Shown piece after piece: positions 40,499-51,419 of a stretch of 64,000 bases of DNA. The number at the start of each line of letters is the position of its first letter. The first letter of the stretch is position 1. The notes beneath the pieces are model-generated. The model had not been told where the DNA came from and made no database searches. It saw only the letters and a program-made list of their open reading frames with translations. The translations under genes and the position numbers were made by a program. This DNA comes from Bacillota bacterium (GTDB lineage: Bacteria > Bacillota > Clostridia > Tissierellales > MES13), in the NCBI GenBank assembly GCA_009711765.1, contig VEND01000029.1, positions 1 to 64,000 on the forward strand. The letters are read 5' to 3'.

Positions 40499-41896
40499 AT
40501 GATTAAGCAAAATCAAAAGATACTAAATACAATACAAGTTTTAATAGATGCAACAATTGTATCATTATCACTTATAATAGCTTGGTATATAAGGTTTAAC
40601 AGTGGGTTGTTTAAATTAGAGGGACATTTAGGTTTTAATGCGTATTTAAAACCTCTTTTTTTAATAGTACCGCTATATTTAATTTTATATAGTTATTATA
40701 AGTTGTATACACCAAGGAGAAGAAAAGATATTTTTACTGAAGTAGTAGGTATAATTAAAAGTAATATCTTTGGTCTTATTGTTTTAATGACTATTTTGTT
40801 TATAGTAAAACAAATACATTATTCTAGATATGTTTTATTACTATTTTCAATATTATCTGTATTATTAACAATTTCAGAAAGATTAGTTATAAGATTAGTT
40901 TTAAGGAAATATAGAAGACAAGGATTTAATTTAAAGCATATTTTAGTATTAGGAACAGGGGAACCTGCGGTTGAATTTTTAAGAAAAATAGAAACCCATA
41001 AATATTTAGGATATAGTGTATTTGGAATACTTGATGATAATAAAAAAGAAGGTTATAAGATAAAAGGTGTCTACGTAAAGGGGAAAATAAATGAATTAGA
41101 TAAAATATTATCTGAAAATATGATAGATGAAGTAATAATAGCTATTGGTTTAGAGGAGTATCATAAGTTAGGATATATAATAAATGAAACCGAGAAAAAT
41201 GGTATAAGAACTCAGATAATTCCAGATTACAATAAATATATACCAGCAGAACCATATATAGATGAAATAGATGGTTTGCAGCTTATAAATATAAGACATG
41301 TACCTTTAGATAATATATTAAATAAATACATAAAACGATTTATAGATATTATACTTTCTGTAATTTGTATAGTTTTATTTTCACCGATAATGATATTTAC
41401 AGCTATTACTATAAAATTAACATCTCCTGGAGATATAATATTTAGACAAATTAGAGTAGGTTTAAATAATAGGGAATTTGAAATGTATAAGTTTAGATCA
41501 ATGCATGCAAAAAACGAAGTAGCAGCTACAAAATGGACTACTAAAGATGACCCAAGAAAAACTAAATTCGGTAGTTTAATAAGAAAGTTAAGTGTCGATG
41601 AGCTTCCTCAGCTTTTTAATGTATTAAAAGGAGATATGAGTTTAATTGGTCCAAGACCAGAAAGACCTCACTTTGTTGAAAGATTTAGAGAAGAGATACC
41701 TAAATACATGATAAAGCATCAGGTTCGCCCAGGGATAACAGGTTGGGCACAGGTAAATGGATGGCGGGGAGATACATCTATTAAAAAGAGAATAGAGTGC
41801 GATATATACTATATTGAAAATTGGAGTCTATTTTTTGATATAAAGATACTTTGTTTAACAGTATTTAAGGGTTTTGTAAATAAAAATGCATATTAA
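40499..41896 (+). CDS. Polyprenyl glycosylphosphotransferase (WbaP/WcaJ-type initiating transferase)
   Basis: MYKFRSMHAKNE..KTKFGSLIRKLSVDELPQLFNVLKGDMSLIGPRPERPHFVERF..HQVRPGITGWAQVNGWRGDTSI. Confidence 0.95.
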   Translation: MIKQNQKILNTIQVLIDATIVSLSLIIAWYIRFNSGLFKLEGHLGFNAYLKPLFLIVPLYLILYSYYKLYTPRRRKDIFTEVVGIIKSNIFGLIVLMTILFIVKQIHYSRYVLLLFSILSVLLTISERLVIRLVLRKYRRQGFNLKHILVLGTGEPAVEFLRKIETHKYLGYSVFGILDDNKKEGYKIKGVYVKGKINELDKILSENMIDEVIIAIGLEEYHKLGYIINETEKNGIRTQIIPDYNKYIPAEPYIDEIDGLQLINIRHVPLDNILNKYIKRFIDIILSVICIVLFSPIMIFTAITIKLTSPGDIIFRQIRVGLNNREFEMYKFRSMHAKNEVAATKWTTKDDPRKTKFGSLIRKLSVDELPQLFNVLKGDMSLIGPRPERPHFVERFREEIPKYMIKHQVRPGITGWAQVNGWRGDTSIKKRIECDIYYIENWSLFFDIKILCLTVFKGFVNKNAY

Positions 41897-41899
41897 ATA

Positions 41900-42904
41900 A
41901 TGATTGGAGATAAGAATTTGAATATTTTAATAACCGGTGGCGCAGGATATATAGGATCCCATGTTGTAAAGGAATTAAAAGGAACTGAAAATAAAATTGT
42001 AGTTTTTGATAATTTACAGAAAGGTCATGAAGATTCTATTAAAGGAGTATCCTTTATAGAAGGAGATTTAAGCGATAAAGAGCTATTAGATGATACTATG
42101 AAGGATTTTAATATAGATGCTGTAATTCATTTAGCAGCCGATAGTTTAGTTGGAGAATCTATGGAAAATCCTAAAAAATATTATAAGAATAATGTTTCAA
42201 ATGGAATAACTCTATTAAATATAATGGTAGAAAATAATGTAAAATACATAGTATTCTCATCAACAGCAGCTGTATATGGTAAACCTGATAGTACTCCGAT
42301 AACTGAAGAAAATGAAACAAAACCTACGAATGTATATGGAGAAACTAAACTAATATTTGAAAATATGTTAAAAAGATATGAAAATGCATATGGAATTAAG
42401 TATATTTCCCTTAGATATTTTAATGCTTCAGGGGCTGACGAAAGTGGAAAAATAGGTGAAGATCATAATCCAGAGTCCCATTTGATACCTATAGTTATGC
42501 AGGTACTTTTAGGTCAAAGAGATAAAATATATATATTTGGAGATGATTATGAAACTAGGGATGGGACCTGTATCAGAGACTATATACATGTTACAGATTT
42601 AGCTAATGCTCATATACTAGCATTAAAGTCTTTAGAAAATGTAAATAAGTCAAATATATTTAACTTAGGAAATGGTAAAGGATTTTCTGTTAAGGAAGTT
42701 ATAGATATGATAGAAAAGGTAACGGGTAAAGAAATAAAAAAGGAAATATCAGATAGAAGAGAAGGAGATCCTGATGTTTTAATAGCTAGCTCAGATAAAA
42801 TTAAAAAAGAGTTAGGATGGAAACCTAAATTTAATGATTTAGAAAGTATTATTAAAACAGCTTGGAAGTGGCATAAAAACAACCCAGATGGCTACGAAGA
42901 TTAG
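41900..42904 (+). CDS. galE: UDP-glucose 4-epimerase
   Basis: ILITGGAGYIGSHVVKEL; FSSTAAVYGKPDSTPITEEN; RDGTCIRDYIHVTDLANAH. Confidence 0.95.
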   Translation: MIGDKNLNILITGGAGYIGSHVVKELKGTENKIVVFDNLQKGHEDSIKGVSFIEGDLSDKELLDDTMKDFNIDAVIHLAADSLVGESMENPKKYYKNNVSNGITLLNIMVENNVKYIVFSSTAAVYGKPDSTPITEENETKPTNVYGETKLIFENMLKRYENAYGIKYISLRYFNASGADESGKIGEDHNPESHLIPIVMQVLLGQRDKIYIFGDDYETRDGTCIRDYIHVTDLANAHILALKSLENVNKSNIFNLGNGKGFSVKEVIDMIEKVTGKEIKKEISDRREGDPDVLIASSDKIKKELGWKPKFNDLESIIKTAWKWHKNNPDGYED

Positions 42905-42947
42905 TTTTAAAAAAATATAATATATAAGACTAAAGGGAGGCAAAAAC

Positions 42948-43838
42948 ATGAAAGTTAAAAAAGCTATTATACCAGCTGCAGGTTTAGGGACGAGATTTTT
43001 ACCGGCAACTAAGGCTCAACCTAAGGAAATGCTACCTATAGTTGATAAACCAACTATTCAGTATATTATAGAGGAAGCTATCGCTTCAGGAATTGAAGAT
43101 ATACTAATAATTACAGGTAGAAATAAAAGAGCTATAGAAGATCATTTTGATAAATCAGTGGAACTTGAAATGGCCCTTGAAAATAAGGGAAAAGATGAAC
43201 TTTTAAAGTTAGTTCAAGATATATCAGATATGGTTAATATTCATTATATAAGACAAAAAGAACCGAAGGGTTTAGGACATGCTATACATTGTGCTAAAAC
43301 TTTTATAAAGGATGAACCCTTTGCTGTATTATTAGGAGATGACATAGTAGATGCTAAAAAACCTTGTCTAAAGCAACTTATAGATGTATATGATGAGTAT
43401 AAAACTAGTGTATTAGGTGTTCAAGAAGTATCTAAAAAAGATGTAGATAAATACGGAATAGTAGATGGTAATCATATCGAAAATGGAGTATATAAGGTTG
43501 ATAACTTAGTTGAAAAACCAGATGTTGATAAGGCACCTACTAATGTAGCAATACTAGGTAGATATATTATAACTCCAGAGATATTTGATATATTAGAACA
43601 TACTAAACCCGGAAGAGGTGGAGAAATACAACTTACAGATGCTTTAAAGGAACTTGCAGGAAAGAAGAAAATGTATGCTTATACCTTTGAGGGAAGAAGA
43701 TATGATGTAGGTAATAAATTAGGATTTTTACAAGCAACCATGGAATTTGCTCTTAAAAGGGATGATTTAAAGGATGACTTTAAAAACTATTTAATAGATT
43801 ATTTTAAAGATGAAAATGAAGTGAGTATAGAAAAATAA
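42948..43838 (+). CDS. galU: UTP-glucose-1-phosphate uridylyltransferase
   Basis: [48 protein letters not shown]. Confidence 0.97.
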   Translation: MKVKKAIIPAAGLGTRFLPATKAQPKEMLPIVDKPTIQYIIEEAIASGIEDILIITGRNKRAIEDHFDKSVELEMALENKGKDELLKLVQDISDMVNIHYIRQKEPKGLGHAIHCAKTFIKDEPFAVLLGDDIVDAKKPCLKQLIDVYDEYKTSVLGVQEVSKKDVDKYGIVDGNHIENGVYKVDNLVEKPDVDKAPTNVAILGRYIITPEIFDILEHTKPGRGGEIQLTDALKELAGKKKMYAYTFEGRRYDVGNKLGFLQATMEFALKRDDLKDDFKNYLIDYFKDENEVSIEK

Positions 43839-43970
43839 TAAAACTTAAACTATAATTTTTTTATTTTTAGATAAGTTTTATTACAATTCTAAAATAAGAT
43901 ATAATAGTATTTAAATAATATTATTTAAGAGTATGAAGAGAATTTTATAAGTTGCTTAGGTGGAGTTTAT

Positions 43971-44276
43971 ATGAAAAAAAAGAAAATAATAATCATTGAT
44001 TATAATGATAAATTAACTAGTGAATTATTAAAAGAAAGATTAATACAAATAGGAACTAATATAGAAGTAGAGGTTATATTTATAATTAACAAAAGAAATT
44101 ATGATGATAATTCACTGATTTATATGTTTTATAATATAAGAGAGAAATTAAAAGTTATTAGTAAAAGTTTAAATAACGACGATATTACTTATAGCATTAA
44201 GTATGTCAAAGATAAAAAAGAATTAGATCAAATATATTTAAAAAAGACTAGTAACTTTGATTTAGTAATAAAATAA
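43971..44276 (+). CDS. Small protein of unknown function (paralogue of 50454-50765)
   Basis: KKIIIIDYNDK..EVEVIFIINKRNYDDNSLIYMFYNIREKLKVISKSLNNDDITYSIKYVKDKKELDQI. Confidence 0.65.
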   Translation: MKKKKIIIIDYNDKLTSELLKERLIQIGTNIEVEVIFIINKRNYDDNSLIYMFYNIREKLKVISKSLNNDDITYSIKYVKDKKELDQIYLKKTSNFDLVIK

Positions 44277-44295
44277 ATATAAAAGAGGTTTTGTT

Positions 44296-45066
44296 ATGAA
44301 TTTAGATAAAGAACTAAAAGTAACTAAAGAATTAGCAATTTTAGCAGGAAAAGAAATAATGAAAGTTTATGAAAATTCTATAGAAGTAGAATATAAAGAG
44401 GATGAATCCCCTTTAACAAAGGCAGATGAAAAATCTAATGAAGTTATAGTATCTAGACTAAGAAAAGAATTTAGTGAATATGCGATTCTTTCAGAGGAAT
44501 CTGAAGATGATAAATCTAGACTAGATAATGACTGGTGCTTTGTTATAGATCCATTAGATGGAACTAAGGAGTTTATAAAAAGAAATGGAGAATTCACAGT
44601 AAATATTGCTCTAACTTATAAGAAAAAATCAGTTTTAGGAGTTATTTACGTTCCTGTAACTAAAGAGCTTTACTATGCCACTAAAGGTAATGGTGCTTTC
44701 TATGAAGTTAATGGACAAGCTGAAAAAATAAAAGTATCAGATAGAACGGACAATATAAGATTAGTAATGAGTAGATCCCATGCATCAGAGAATTTACAAG
44801 AATTAATTGATAAACATGATATAACTAATACAAAAAGAGCCGGAAGTTCTTTAAAGGGCTGTAAAGTAGCTAAGGGTGAAGCAGAAGTTTATTATAGGTT
44901 TAATCCTACAATGGAATGGGATACAGCAGCAATGCAGTGTATAGTAGAAGAAGCAGGTGGTATATTTAAACAGATGGATCATTCAGAAATGCTTTATAAT
45001 AGAAGAAATAGTTTGAATGATAAAGGATTTTATATTATAAACAGAGAAGAAAATCAACTTTTATAA
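44296..45066 (+). CDS. cysQ: 3'(2'),5'-bisphosphate nucleotidase (PAP phosphatase)
   Basis: LTKADEKSNEVI; AILSEESEDD; WCFVIDPLDGTKEFIKRNGEFTVNIALT; MEWDTAAMQCIVEEAGG. Confidence 0.93.
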   Translation: MNLDKELKVTKELAILAGKEIMKVYENSIEVEYKEDESPLTKADEKSNEVIVSRLRKEFSEYAILSEESEDDKSRLDNDWCFVIDPLDGTKEFIKRNGEFTVNIALTYKKKSVLGVIYVPVTKELYYATKGNGAFYEVNGQAEKIKVSDRTDNIRLVMSRSHASENLQELIDKHDITNTKRAGSSLKGCKVAKGEAEVYYRFNPTMEWDTAAMQCIVEEAGGIFKQMDHSEMLYNRRNSLNDKGFYIINREENQLL

Positions 45067-45081
45067 ATAGGAGGTTTAGAA

Positions 45082-45963
45082 ATGAATCATTTAGACAAAT
45101 TAGAAAATAGAAGTATTCATATACTTAGGGAAGCTTATAGTGAATTTAATAATTTAGGAATGCTTTGGTCAATAGGTAAAGATAGTACAGTATTATTATG
45201 GCTTGCAAGAAAGGCATTTTTTGGACATGTACCTATACCATTAATTCATGTTGATACAAATTATAAAATACCTGAAATGATAGAACATAGAGACAGACTA
45301 GCAAGGGAATGGAAATTAGATATGATATATGGTCAGAATACTGACGCATTAGAAAATAAGGAAACTTTCCCTGATGGAAATACAACAAGACTTAAGTGTT
45401 GTAAGAATCTAAAAACAAACGCACTTAAAAATACTTTAAATGGAGTATGGCCTAGATATAGAATGAACCATGATACTAAAGAATATGAAATAGATAAAAA
45501 TAGAGAGCCATTTACAGGGGTTATAGTTGGAGTTAGATCAGATGAAGAAGGAAGTCGTTCTAAGGAAAGATACTTCTCACCTAGGGATAAAAATAATGAT
45601 TGGGATATAGGAGATCAACCTCCTGAGTTTTGGAATCAATATAAAACAGATTTTGCTCCAGGAACCCACGTTAGGATACATCCTTTACTTGATTGGACAG
45701 AACTTGATATATGGGAGTATATAAAAAGAGAAAACATCCCAATGGTATCATTATACTTTGACCAAGGAGAAGGAAAAAGATATAGATCATTAGGATGTGC
45801 ACCTTGTACAAACCCAGTAGATTCAACTGCAAAAAATGTAGATGAAGTTATAGAAGAATTAAAAACAGGTAAATTTTCAAATATAGCAGAAAGATCAGGA
45901 AGAGCTCAGGATAAAGAAGATGGTGGAGGATTAGAAGAATTAAGAAAAGACGGTTATATGTAA
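45082..45963 (+). CDS. cysD: Sulfate adenylyltransferase subunit 2
   Basis: [85 protein letters not shown]. Confidence 0.95.
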   Translation: MNHLDKLENRSIHILREAYSEFNNLGMLWSIGKDSTVLLWLARKAFFGHVPIPLIHVDTNYKIPEMIEHRDRLAREWKLDMIYGQNTDALENKETFPDGNTTRLKCCKNLKTNALKNTLNGVWPRYRMNHDTKEYEIDKNREPFTGVIVGVRSDEEGSRSKERYFSPRDKNNDWDIGDQPPEFWNQYKTDFAPGTHVRIHPLLDWTELDIWEYIKRENIPMVSLYFDQGEGKRYRSLGCAPCTNPVDSTAKNVDEVIEELKTGKFSNIAERSGRAQDKEDGGGLEELRKDGYM

Positions 45964-45976
45964 AAGAGGGATTTAA

Positions 45977-47749
45977 ATGTCAGCAGCTTTAATAACAATA
46001 GCTATAATTGTGCTTATGTTTATAGCCCTTGTTTTTGAATTATTTGAACCTATACTAAGCTTTTTTCTAGCCATAGTTTTATTAATGGTATTTCAAATAA
46101 TAAATATAGAGGATGCTATAACAGGATTTAATAATAAAGGAGTATTAACCATAGCAGCATTATTTATTATAGCAGGAACTATAAGAAAAAGTCCTGTTAT
46201 ATTTCATTTTTCTAACAAAGTATTAGGAAGTAACTTTAAGGGAAGAAAGACTATTTTTAAGATATTATTACCTGTAACTTTATTATCTTCCTTTGTAAAT
46301 AATACTCCCGTGGTATCCCTTTATACACCTATAGTAAGGGATTGGTGTAAAAAGGTAAAAGTACCTTCGAGTAAAATTTTAATATTAATATCCTATACAT
46401 CAATATTTGGTGGTATTTTAACACTTATTGGAACATCTACAAACCTAGTTGTTAGTGGATTGTTAGAACAAGAAGGTTTTAATCCCCTTACCATGTTTCA
46501 GTTAACTAAGGTAGCAATATTTTTATGTATAATAGGATATATTTATATACTTTTTACTTACAATAAATTATTACCTAATAATAAGGACTCAATAAATAAA
46601 GTAAAAGTAAATACAAAGGATTATTTAGTAACTGTTGTTGTAGAAAGGAACTGTGAAATTATAGGTAAGACTGTTGAAGGAGCTGGCTTAAGGAGTTTAG
46701 AAGGACTTTACTTAATAGAAATTAATAGAGTAGATAAAGAAATAGCTCCAGTAGATAGACAAGAAATCATAAGAAAGGGCGATGAATTAGTCTTTACTGG
46801 AAAAATTGAAACCTTAGTTCAATTACAAGCTATTAAGGGTCTTAATTTTGATTCATCTATTAGATTTGGTTTTGAAGATTTAAAAAATAAAAGGGCTGAG
46901 GTAGTAGAAGCTGTAATTTCAGAGTCCTTTCCATATTTACATAAAACTATCAAAAAAAGTAAGTTTAGAAGTAAATATGACGCCGCTGTAATAGCTGTAA
47001 TTAGAAATGGTGAAAGATTAAAAGGAAAACTTGGTAACGTAAAATTAAAGGTAGGAGATACAGTACTTCTTATAGCGAAGAAGGGTTTTATGGAAAGATG
47101 GGGAGATTCCAATGATTTTTATTTGATAAATAATCATAACCTAGATAGTTATCTTCCGGATAAGAAATCATGGATACCTTTAGCTACATTTCTTTTGATT
47201 ATAATATTAGCCTCATTTAATATATTAAGTATTTTAGAATCTAGTTTATTAGGTCTTGCAATACTATTTTTAACTAAAGTTATTATACCTAGGGAAGCAT
47301 TAAAGATGATATCTTGGGAAACCTTAGGAGTTATTGCCCTTTCCTTTGGATTAGGTAAAGCAATGGTTAATAGTGGGGCAGCTGATTTAATTGCTAAAAA
47401 TATTATAATAATAGCAAACGGATGTGGAGTATATGGAGCATTACTTGTAATATATATTATGACAAATATATTTACAGAGCTTATTACTAATAATGCCGCA
47501 GCTGTATTAGCATTTCCAATTGCGGTTAAAGTATCACAAAGTTTAGATGTAAGTCATATGCCCTTTGTAGTAGCAGTTGCAATAGCAGCATCGGCTGCAT
47601 TTTCATCACCCTATGGGTATCAGACAAACTTGATGGTATATGGTTTAGGAGGATATAAGTTTAAAGATTTTATAAAGTTTGGATTACCTTTAAATATTTT
47701 ATTTATGATATTTTCAATCATATTAATACCGTTATTCTTTAAATTTTAA
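45977..47749 (+). CDS. SLC13-family permease with internal TrkA-C (RCK_C) domains, putative sulfate transporter
   Basis: ArsB/CitT-like 12-TM pattern (SFVNNTPVVSLYTPIV; ITNNAAAVLAFPIAV; SPYGYQTNLMVYGLGGYKF) with two RCK_C-like inserts, inside the cysD-cysN operon. Confidence 0.85.
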   Translation: MSAALITIAIIVLMFIALVFELFEPILSFFLAIVLLMVFQIINIEDAITGFNNKGVLTIAALFIIAGTIRKSPVIFHFSNKVLGSNFKGRKTIFKILLPVTLLSSFVNNTPVVSLYTPIVRDWCKKVKVPSSKILILISYTSIFGGILTLIGTSTNLVVSGLLEQEGFNPLTMFQLTKVAIFLCIIGYIYILFTYNKLLPNNKDSINKVKVNTKDYLVTVVVERNCEIIGKTVEGAGLRSLEGLYLIEINRVDKEIAPVDRQEIIRKGDELVFTGKIETLVQLQAIKGLNFDSSIRFGFEDLKNKRAEVVEAVISESFPYLHKTIKKSKFRSKYDAAVIAVIRNGERLKGKLGNVKLKVGDTVLLIAKKGFMERWGDSNDFYLINNHNLDSYLPDKKSWIPLATFLLIIILASFNILSILESSLLGLAILFLTKVIIPREALKMISWETLGVIALSFGLGKAMVNSGAADLIAKNIIIIANGCGVYGALLVIYIMTNIFTELITNNAAAVLAFPIAVKVSQSLDVSHMPFVVAVAIAASAAFSSPYGYQTNLMVYGLGGYKFKDFIKFGLPLNILFMIFSIILIPLFFKF

Positions 47750-47785
47750 TTTTTAGTCTATAAAGACTTAAAGAAGGAGGCAGTT

Positions 47786-49594
47786 ATGGAACATTTAAAT
47801 AAACAGGATGAGAATATGAATATAGTAATAGTAGGTCATGTTGACCATGGAAAAAGTACGATAATAGGTAGACTCTTAGCAGATACAAATTCTTTACCGG
47901 AAGGTAAATTAGAACAAGTTAAAGAAACATGTAGGAGAAATTCTAAACCCTTTGAATATGCATTTTTATTAGATGCTTTAAAGGACGAACAGTCCCAGGG
48001 TATAACTATAGATTCAGCTAGGGTATTTTTTAATACAAAAAAAAGAAATTATATTATAATAGATGCTCCTGGACATATAGAATTTTTAAAGAATATGGTA
48101 ACTGGAGCATCAAGGGCAGAATCAGCACTTTTAGTTATAGATGCTAACGAAGGTATAAAAGAAAATTCTAAAAGACATGGATATATGTTATCAATGCTAG
48201 GAATAAAGCAAGTATCGGTTTTAGTAAATAAAATGGATTTGGTTGATTATGATGAAGATACATATAAAAATATAGTAAAGGAATATACTAAATTTTTAGA
48301 AAAGATAGATATAAAACCAGAATCATTCATCCCAGTAAGTGGAATGATGGGAGATGCTGTAGCGAGTCTTTCTGATAATATGCCTTGGTATGAAGGACAA
48401 ACTGTTTTAGAATCATTAGATAATTTTAAGACTAAAAAGGAACCAGAAAATAGACCTTTTAGAATGCCAGTACAGGATGTATATAAATTTACTAAGGATG
48501 GAGATAATAGAAGAATTGTTGCAGGAAATATAGAATCAGGAAAGGTAAGTGTAGGAGATGAAGTAGTATTTTATCCTTCAGGAAAAAGTAGTAAGGTTAA
48601 ATCTATAGAAGGTTTTAATAGGGAAAAAACTGATACTATAGGAGTAGGATATGCTACAGGTTTTACCTTAGAAGAACAGATTTATATAAAAAGAGGAGAA
48701 TTAGCATCAATATATAACCAAAAGAAGCCAAAGGTATCATCAAGGATAAAGACTAATCTTTTCTGGCTTGGAAGAAAACCTATGAAAAAGGGAAAAGAAT
48801 ATAAATTTAAAGTAGGTACTTCTAAAGTAATAGCAAAAATAGAAGAGATAACAAGGGTTATTGATGCTTCAGATTTAAGTAATGCTAAAAAAGAAAGTAT
48901 AGATAGACATGATGTAGCTGAATGTATTTTAACACTAGATAAAGCGATAGCTTTTGATGAAGTAACTGATATAGATAAGACAAGTCGCTTTGTTATAGTT
49001 GATGATTATGAAATAGCAGGTGGAGGAATAATTCAAAAGGCTCTAGAAGATGATTTAAGTGAAGTAAGAGATAAGGTAATGCTTAGAAATTATAAATGGG
49101 AAAAAAGTATAATAACAAAGGAAGAAAGAGCGGAAAAATACAATCAAAAATCTTCACTTATATTAATTACAGGAAAAGAGGATGTAGGTAAAAAACCTTT
49201 AGCTAAGACCCTTGAGAAAAAGTTATTTAATGATGGGAAGATAGTATATTTCTTAGGTATAGGAAACTTATTATATGGAGTGGATGCAGATATTAAAGCA
49301 ACTTCTAATAATAATAAGGAAGAACATTTAAGAAGATTAGCAGAAGTTGCAAATATAATACTAGATTCTGGATCAATACTTATAGTAACAGCTGTAGGAC
49401 TTACAAAGGAAAACTTAGATACAATTAAAACTTCAATAGATACAGAAAATATCCAAACAGTATGGGTTGGAGATGAAGTAACTACTAATATACCTGTAGA
49501 TATACAGATAACAGATACAAATTCTTTAGAGGCTGAATCAAATAGAATTAAAGGATTATTACAAAAAGAAGGTATCATATTTAAACCATGGTAA
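47786..49594 (+). CDS. cysN: Sulfate adenylyltransferase subunit 1 (CysN) fused to a degenerate CysC-like domain
   Basis: [57 protein letters not shown]-terminal ~150 aa begins [30 protein letters not shown]. Confidence 0.93.
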   Translation: MEHLNKQDENMNIVIVGHVDHGKSTIIGRLLADTNSLPEGKLEQVKETCRRNSKPFEYAFLLDALKDEQSQGITIDSARVFFNTKKRNYIIIDAPGHIEFLKNMVTGASRAESALLVIDANEGIKENSKRHGYMLSMLGIKQVSVLVNKMDLVDYDEDTYKNIVKEYTKFLEKIDIKPESFIPVSGMMGDAVASLSDNMPWYEGQTVLESLDNFKTKKEPENRPFRMPVQDVYKFTKDGDNRRIVAGNIESGKVSVGDEVVFYPSGKSSKVKSIEGFNREKTDTIGVGYATGFTLEEQIYIKRGELASIYNQKKPKVSSRIKTNLFWLGRKPMKKGKEYKFKVGTSKVIAKIEEITRVIDASDLSNAKKESIDRHDVAECILTLDKAIAFDEVTDIDKTSRFVIVDDYEIAGGGIIQKALEDDLSEVRDKVMLRNYKWEKSIITKEERAEKYNQKSSLILITGKEDVGKKPLAKTLEKKLFNDGKIVYFLGIGNLLYGVDADIKATSNNNKEEHLRRLAEVANIILDSGSILIVTAVGLTKENLDTIKTSIDTENIQTVWVGDEVTTNIPVDIQITDTNSLEAESNRIKGLLQKEGIIFKPW

Positions 49595-49610
49595 AGAAAG
49601 TGGTGAAAAA

Positions 49611-50207
49611 ATGAAATTTAATAAAGAGAAAAGTAAAAATATTGTATGGCATGAGGGAAAAATAACATATAGTGATAGATGTCAAAATCTAGGGCAGGAA
49701 GGGCTTGTAATTTGGTTTACAGGTCTTTCAGGATCTGGCAAATCAACTATTGCAGTAGAAGTAGAAAAAGAACTTATAAAAAAAGGAAAAGCTGTTTATA
49801 GGCTAGATGGGGATAATGTAAGACATGGACTTAATTCAGATTTAGGTTTTTCTAAGGAAGATAGAAATGAAAATATAAGAAGGATAGTAGAAGTAGCAGC
49901 ACTTTTTAAAGATGCAGGTTTAATAACATTAGCATCTTTCATATCTCCATATAAAAAAATGAGAAACTTTGCTAGAGAAAAGGTAGGAAAAGAAAACTTT
50001 ATAGAAGTCTATGTAAAAGCAGATGTAGAAACATGTTCTAAAAGAGATCCTAAGGGTCTATATGAAAAGGCAAAAAAGGGAGAAATAAAGGATTTTACAG
50101 GGATATCATCACCCTATGAGGAACCTGAAAATCCAGATGTAATTATTGATAGTGATAAACTTTCTATCAAAGAATCAACTAATAAGATATTAGAGGTTAT
50201 TGACTAA
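49611..50207 (+). CDS. cysC: Adenylylsulfate kinase
   Basis: VIWFTGLSGSGKSTIAVEVEKELIKKGKAVYRLDGDNVRHGLNSDLGFSKEDRNENIRR. Confidence 0.97.
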   Translation: MKFNKEKSKNIVWHEGKITYSDRCQNLGQEGLVIWFTGLSGSGKSTIAVEVEKELIKKGKAVYRLDGDNVRHGLNSDLGFSKEDRNENIRRIVEVAALFKDAGLITLASFISPYKKMRNFAREKVGKENFIEVYVKADVETCSKRDPKGLYEKAKKGEIKDFTGISSPYEEPENPDVIIDSDKLSIKESTNKILEVID

Positions 50208-50453
50208 GAAATGTAAATTAGAAGATATGTTTGTGTTAAACTCTTGAGTGAGATTATAATAATGTTTTTTTAGACAACTTTTATAATATCTCTTGGTAAA
50301 AATTTTACAAGTTATCGTTTATAATATAAACAATATAAGAGTCACAATTTAGTGCTACAAATCTTAAATGATAAAAAAGCATATAATTTCTATTGAAAAA
50401 AATGCTTTTAAGTATTCTAGATAATATATATTTAATTTAAAGGATTGTTAATT

Positions 50454-50765
50454 ATGAAAAAAATATTAGTATTAGATTATAATAATAATAATAAAATTAG
50501 ATATGAAGAATTTAAAGATTTAATAAATGATTTTATTAATAATAAATATTATCTAGAAATGATATTTATAATTGATGAGAAAATTGAAGACAATGTAATT
50601 GCATATATGTTATGTAATATCAAACGAAAGATTGATTACTTTAACAAATATATGAAAAATGAAAGCTTTAGTTATAAACTTAAATATATTAGTAATAAAA
50701 AACAAATTAAAGATATTAAAAGGGAATATAACTTAGAAAATGTAATAATTAAAGAATACAAGTGA
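50454..50765 (+). CDS. Small protein of unknown function (paralogue of 43971-44276)
   Basis: MKKILVLDYNNNNKI..LEMIFIIDEKIEDNVIAYMLCNIKRKIDYFNKYMKNESFSYKLKYISNKKQIKDI aligns end to end with the 43971 ORF. Confidence 0.65.
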   Translation: MKKILVLDYNNNNKIRYEEFKDLINDFINNKYYLEMIFIIDEKIEDNVIAYMLCNIKRKIDYFNKYMKNESFSYKLKYISNKKQIKDIKREYNLENVIIKEYK

Positions 50766-50768
50766 TTA

Positions 50769-50952
50769 GATAAAGCACCTATTTATATATCTATACGATG
50801 TAGATATATAATAAACCAAGCTATATTTAAAAATTAGGATACCAAACTTGGTAAAGTTGGAGATATACAAACTACAGTTGATTTTACATTAAAAAGAGAT
50901 AATTTTTAAAAAAGGATAGTTAAGTATTTAAAAAAGATATTAGATAAGTAAA
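50769..50952 (+). pseudogene. Fragment of a second galU
   Basis: Frame 50769: DKAPIYISIRCRYIINQAIFKN*DTKLGKVGDIQTTVDFTLKRDNF*KKDS* versus Gal[24 protein letters not shown]...[26 protein letters not shown]. Confidence 0.65.
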
Positions 50953-51228
50953 CAAAGGATAATAATCTTGATGAGCTAGTAGAGTAGAGAGAAATAGAAT
51001 TGAATAGAAGGATGTAAGCACCCTAATTTATTTTGGGGTGCTGTTATTAATTCTTTAAAGTTAAGTATTGTTTGATATTTTATTTTAAGTGGAAAAGGCT
51101 AGGGATGGGGTAATTATATTCTTTTTTTCGTAAGTTCTATATAAAAATAAAATATTATTTATAAGGGATCACTTTTAGATATTAATTAAGGGTCAGCTTT
51201 AATTATAAATCAATAGCTATAACTGAAG

Positions 51229-51279
51229 AAAAAGGTCATTATTAGTAGGGAGTTTATTTGCTAGTAATGACCTTTTTTA
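51229..51279 (+). terminator. Terminator-like hairpin
   Basis: AAAAAGGTCATTATTAGTAG...CTAGTAATGACCTTTTTTA. Confidence 0.7.
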
Positions 51280-51419
51280 GATGGAATTCATTTGTAAAAC
51301 AAAGAAGGAAATATAAAACATTTGTTGAAATAAAAGTAATGAGAAAAGATTATATAAAGAGCATATATAGATTGAATGTAAAATAGAAAAAAATATAGCT
51401 ATTAGAGGGGGATAATGTT

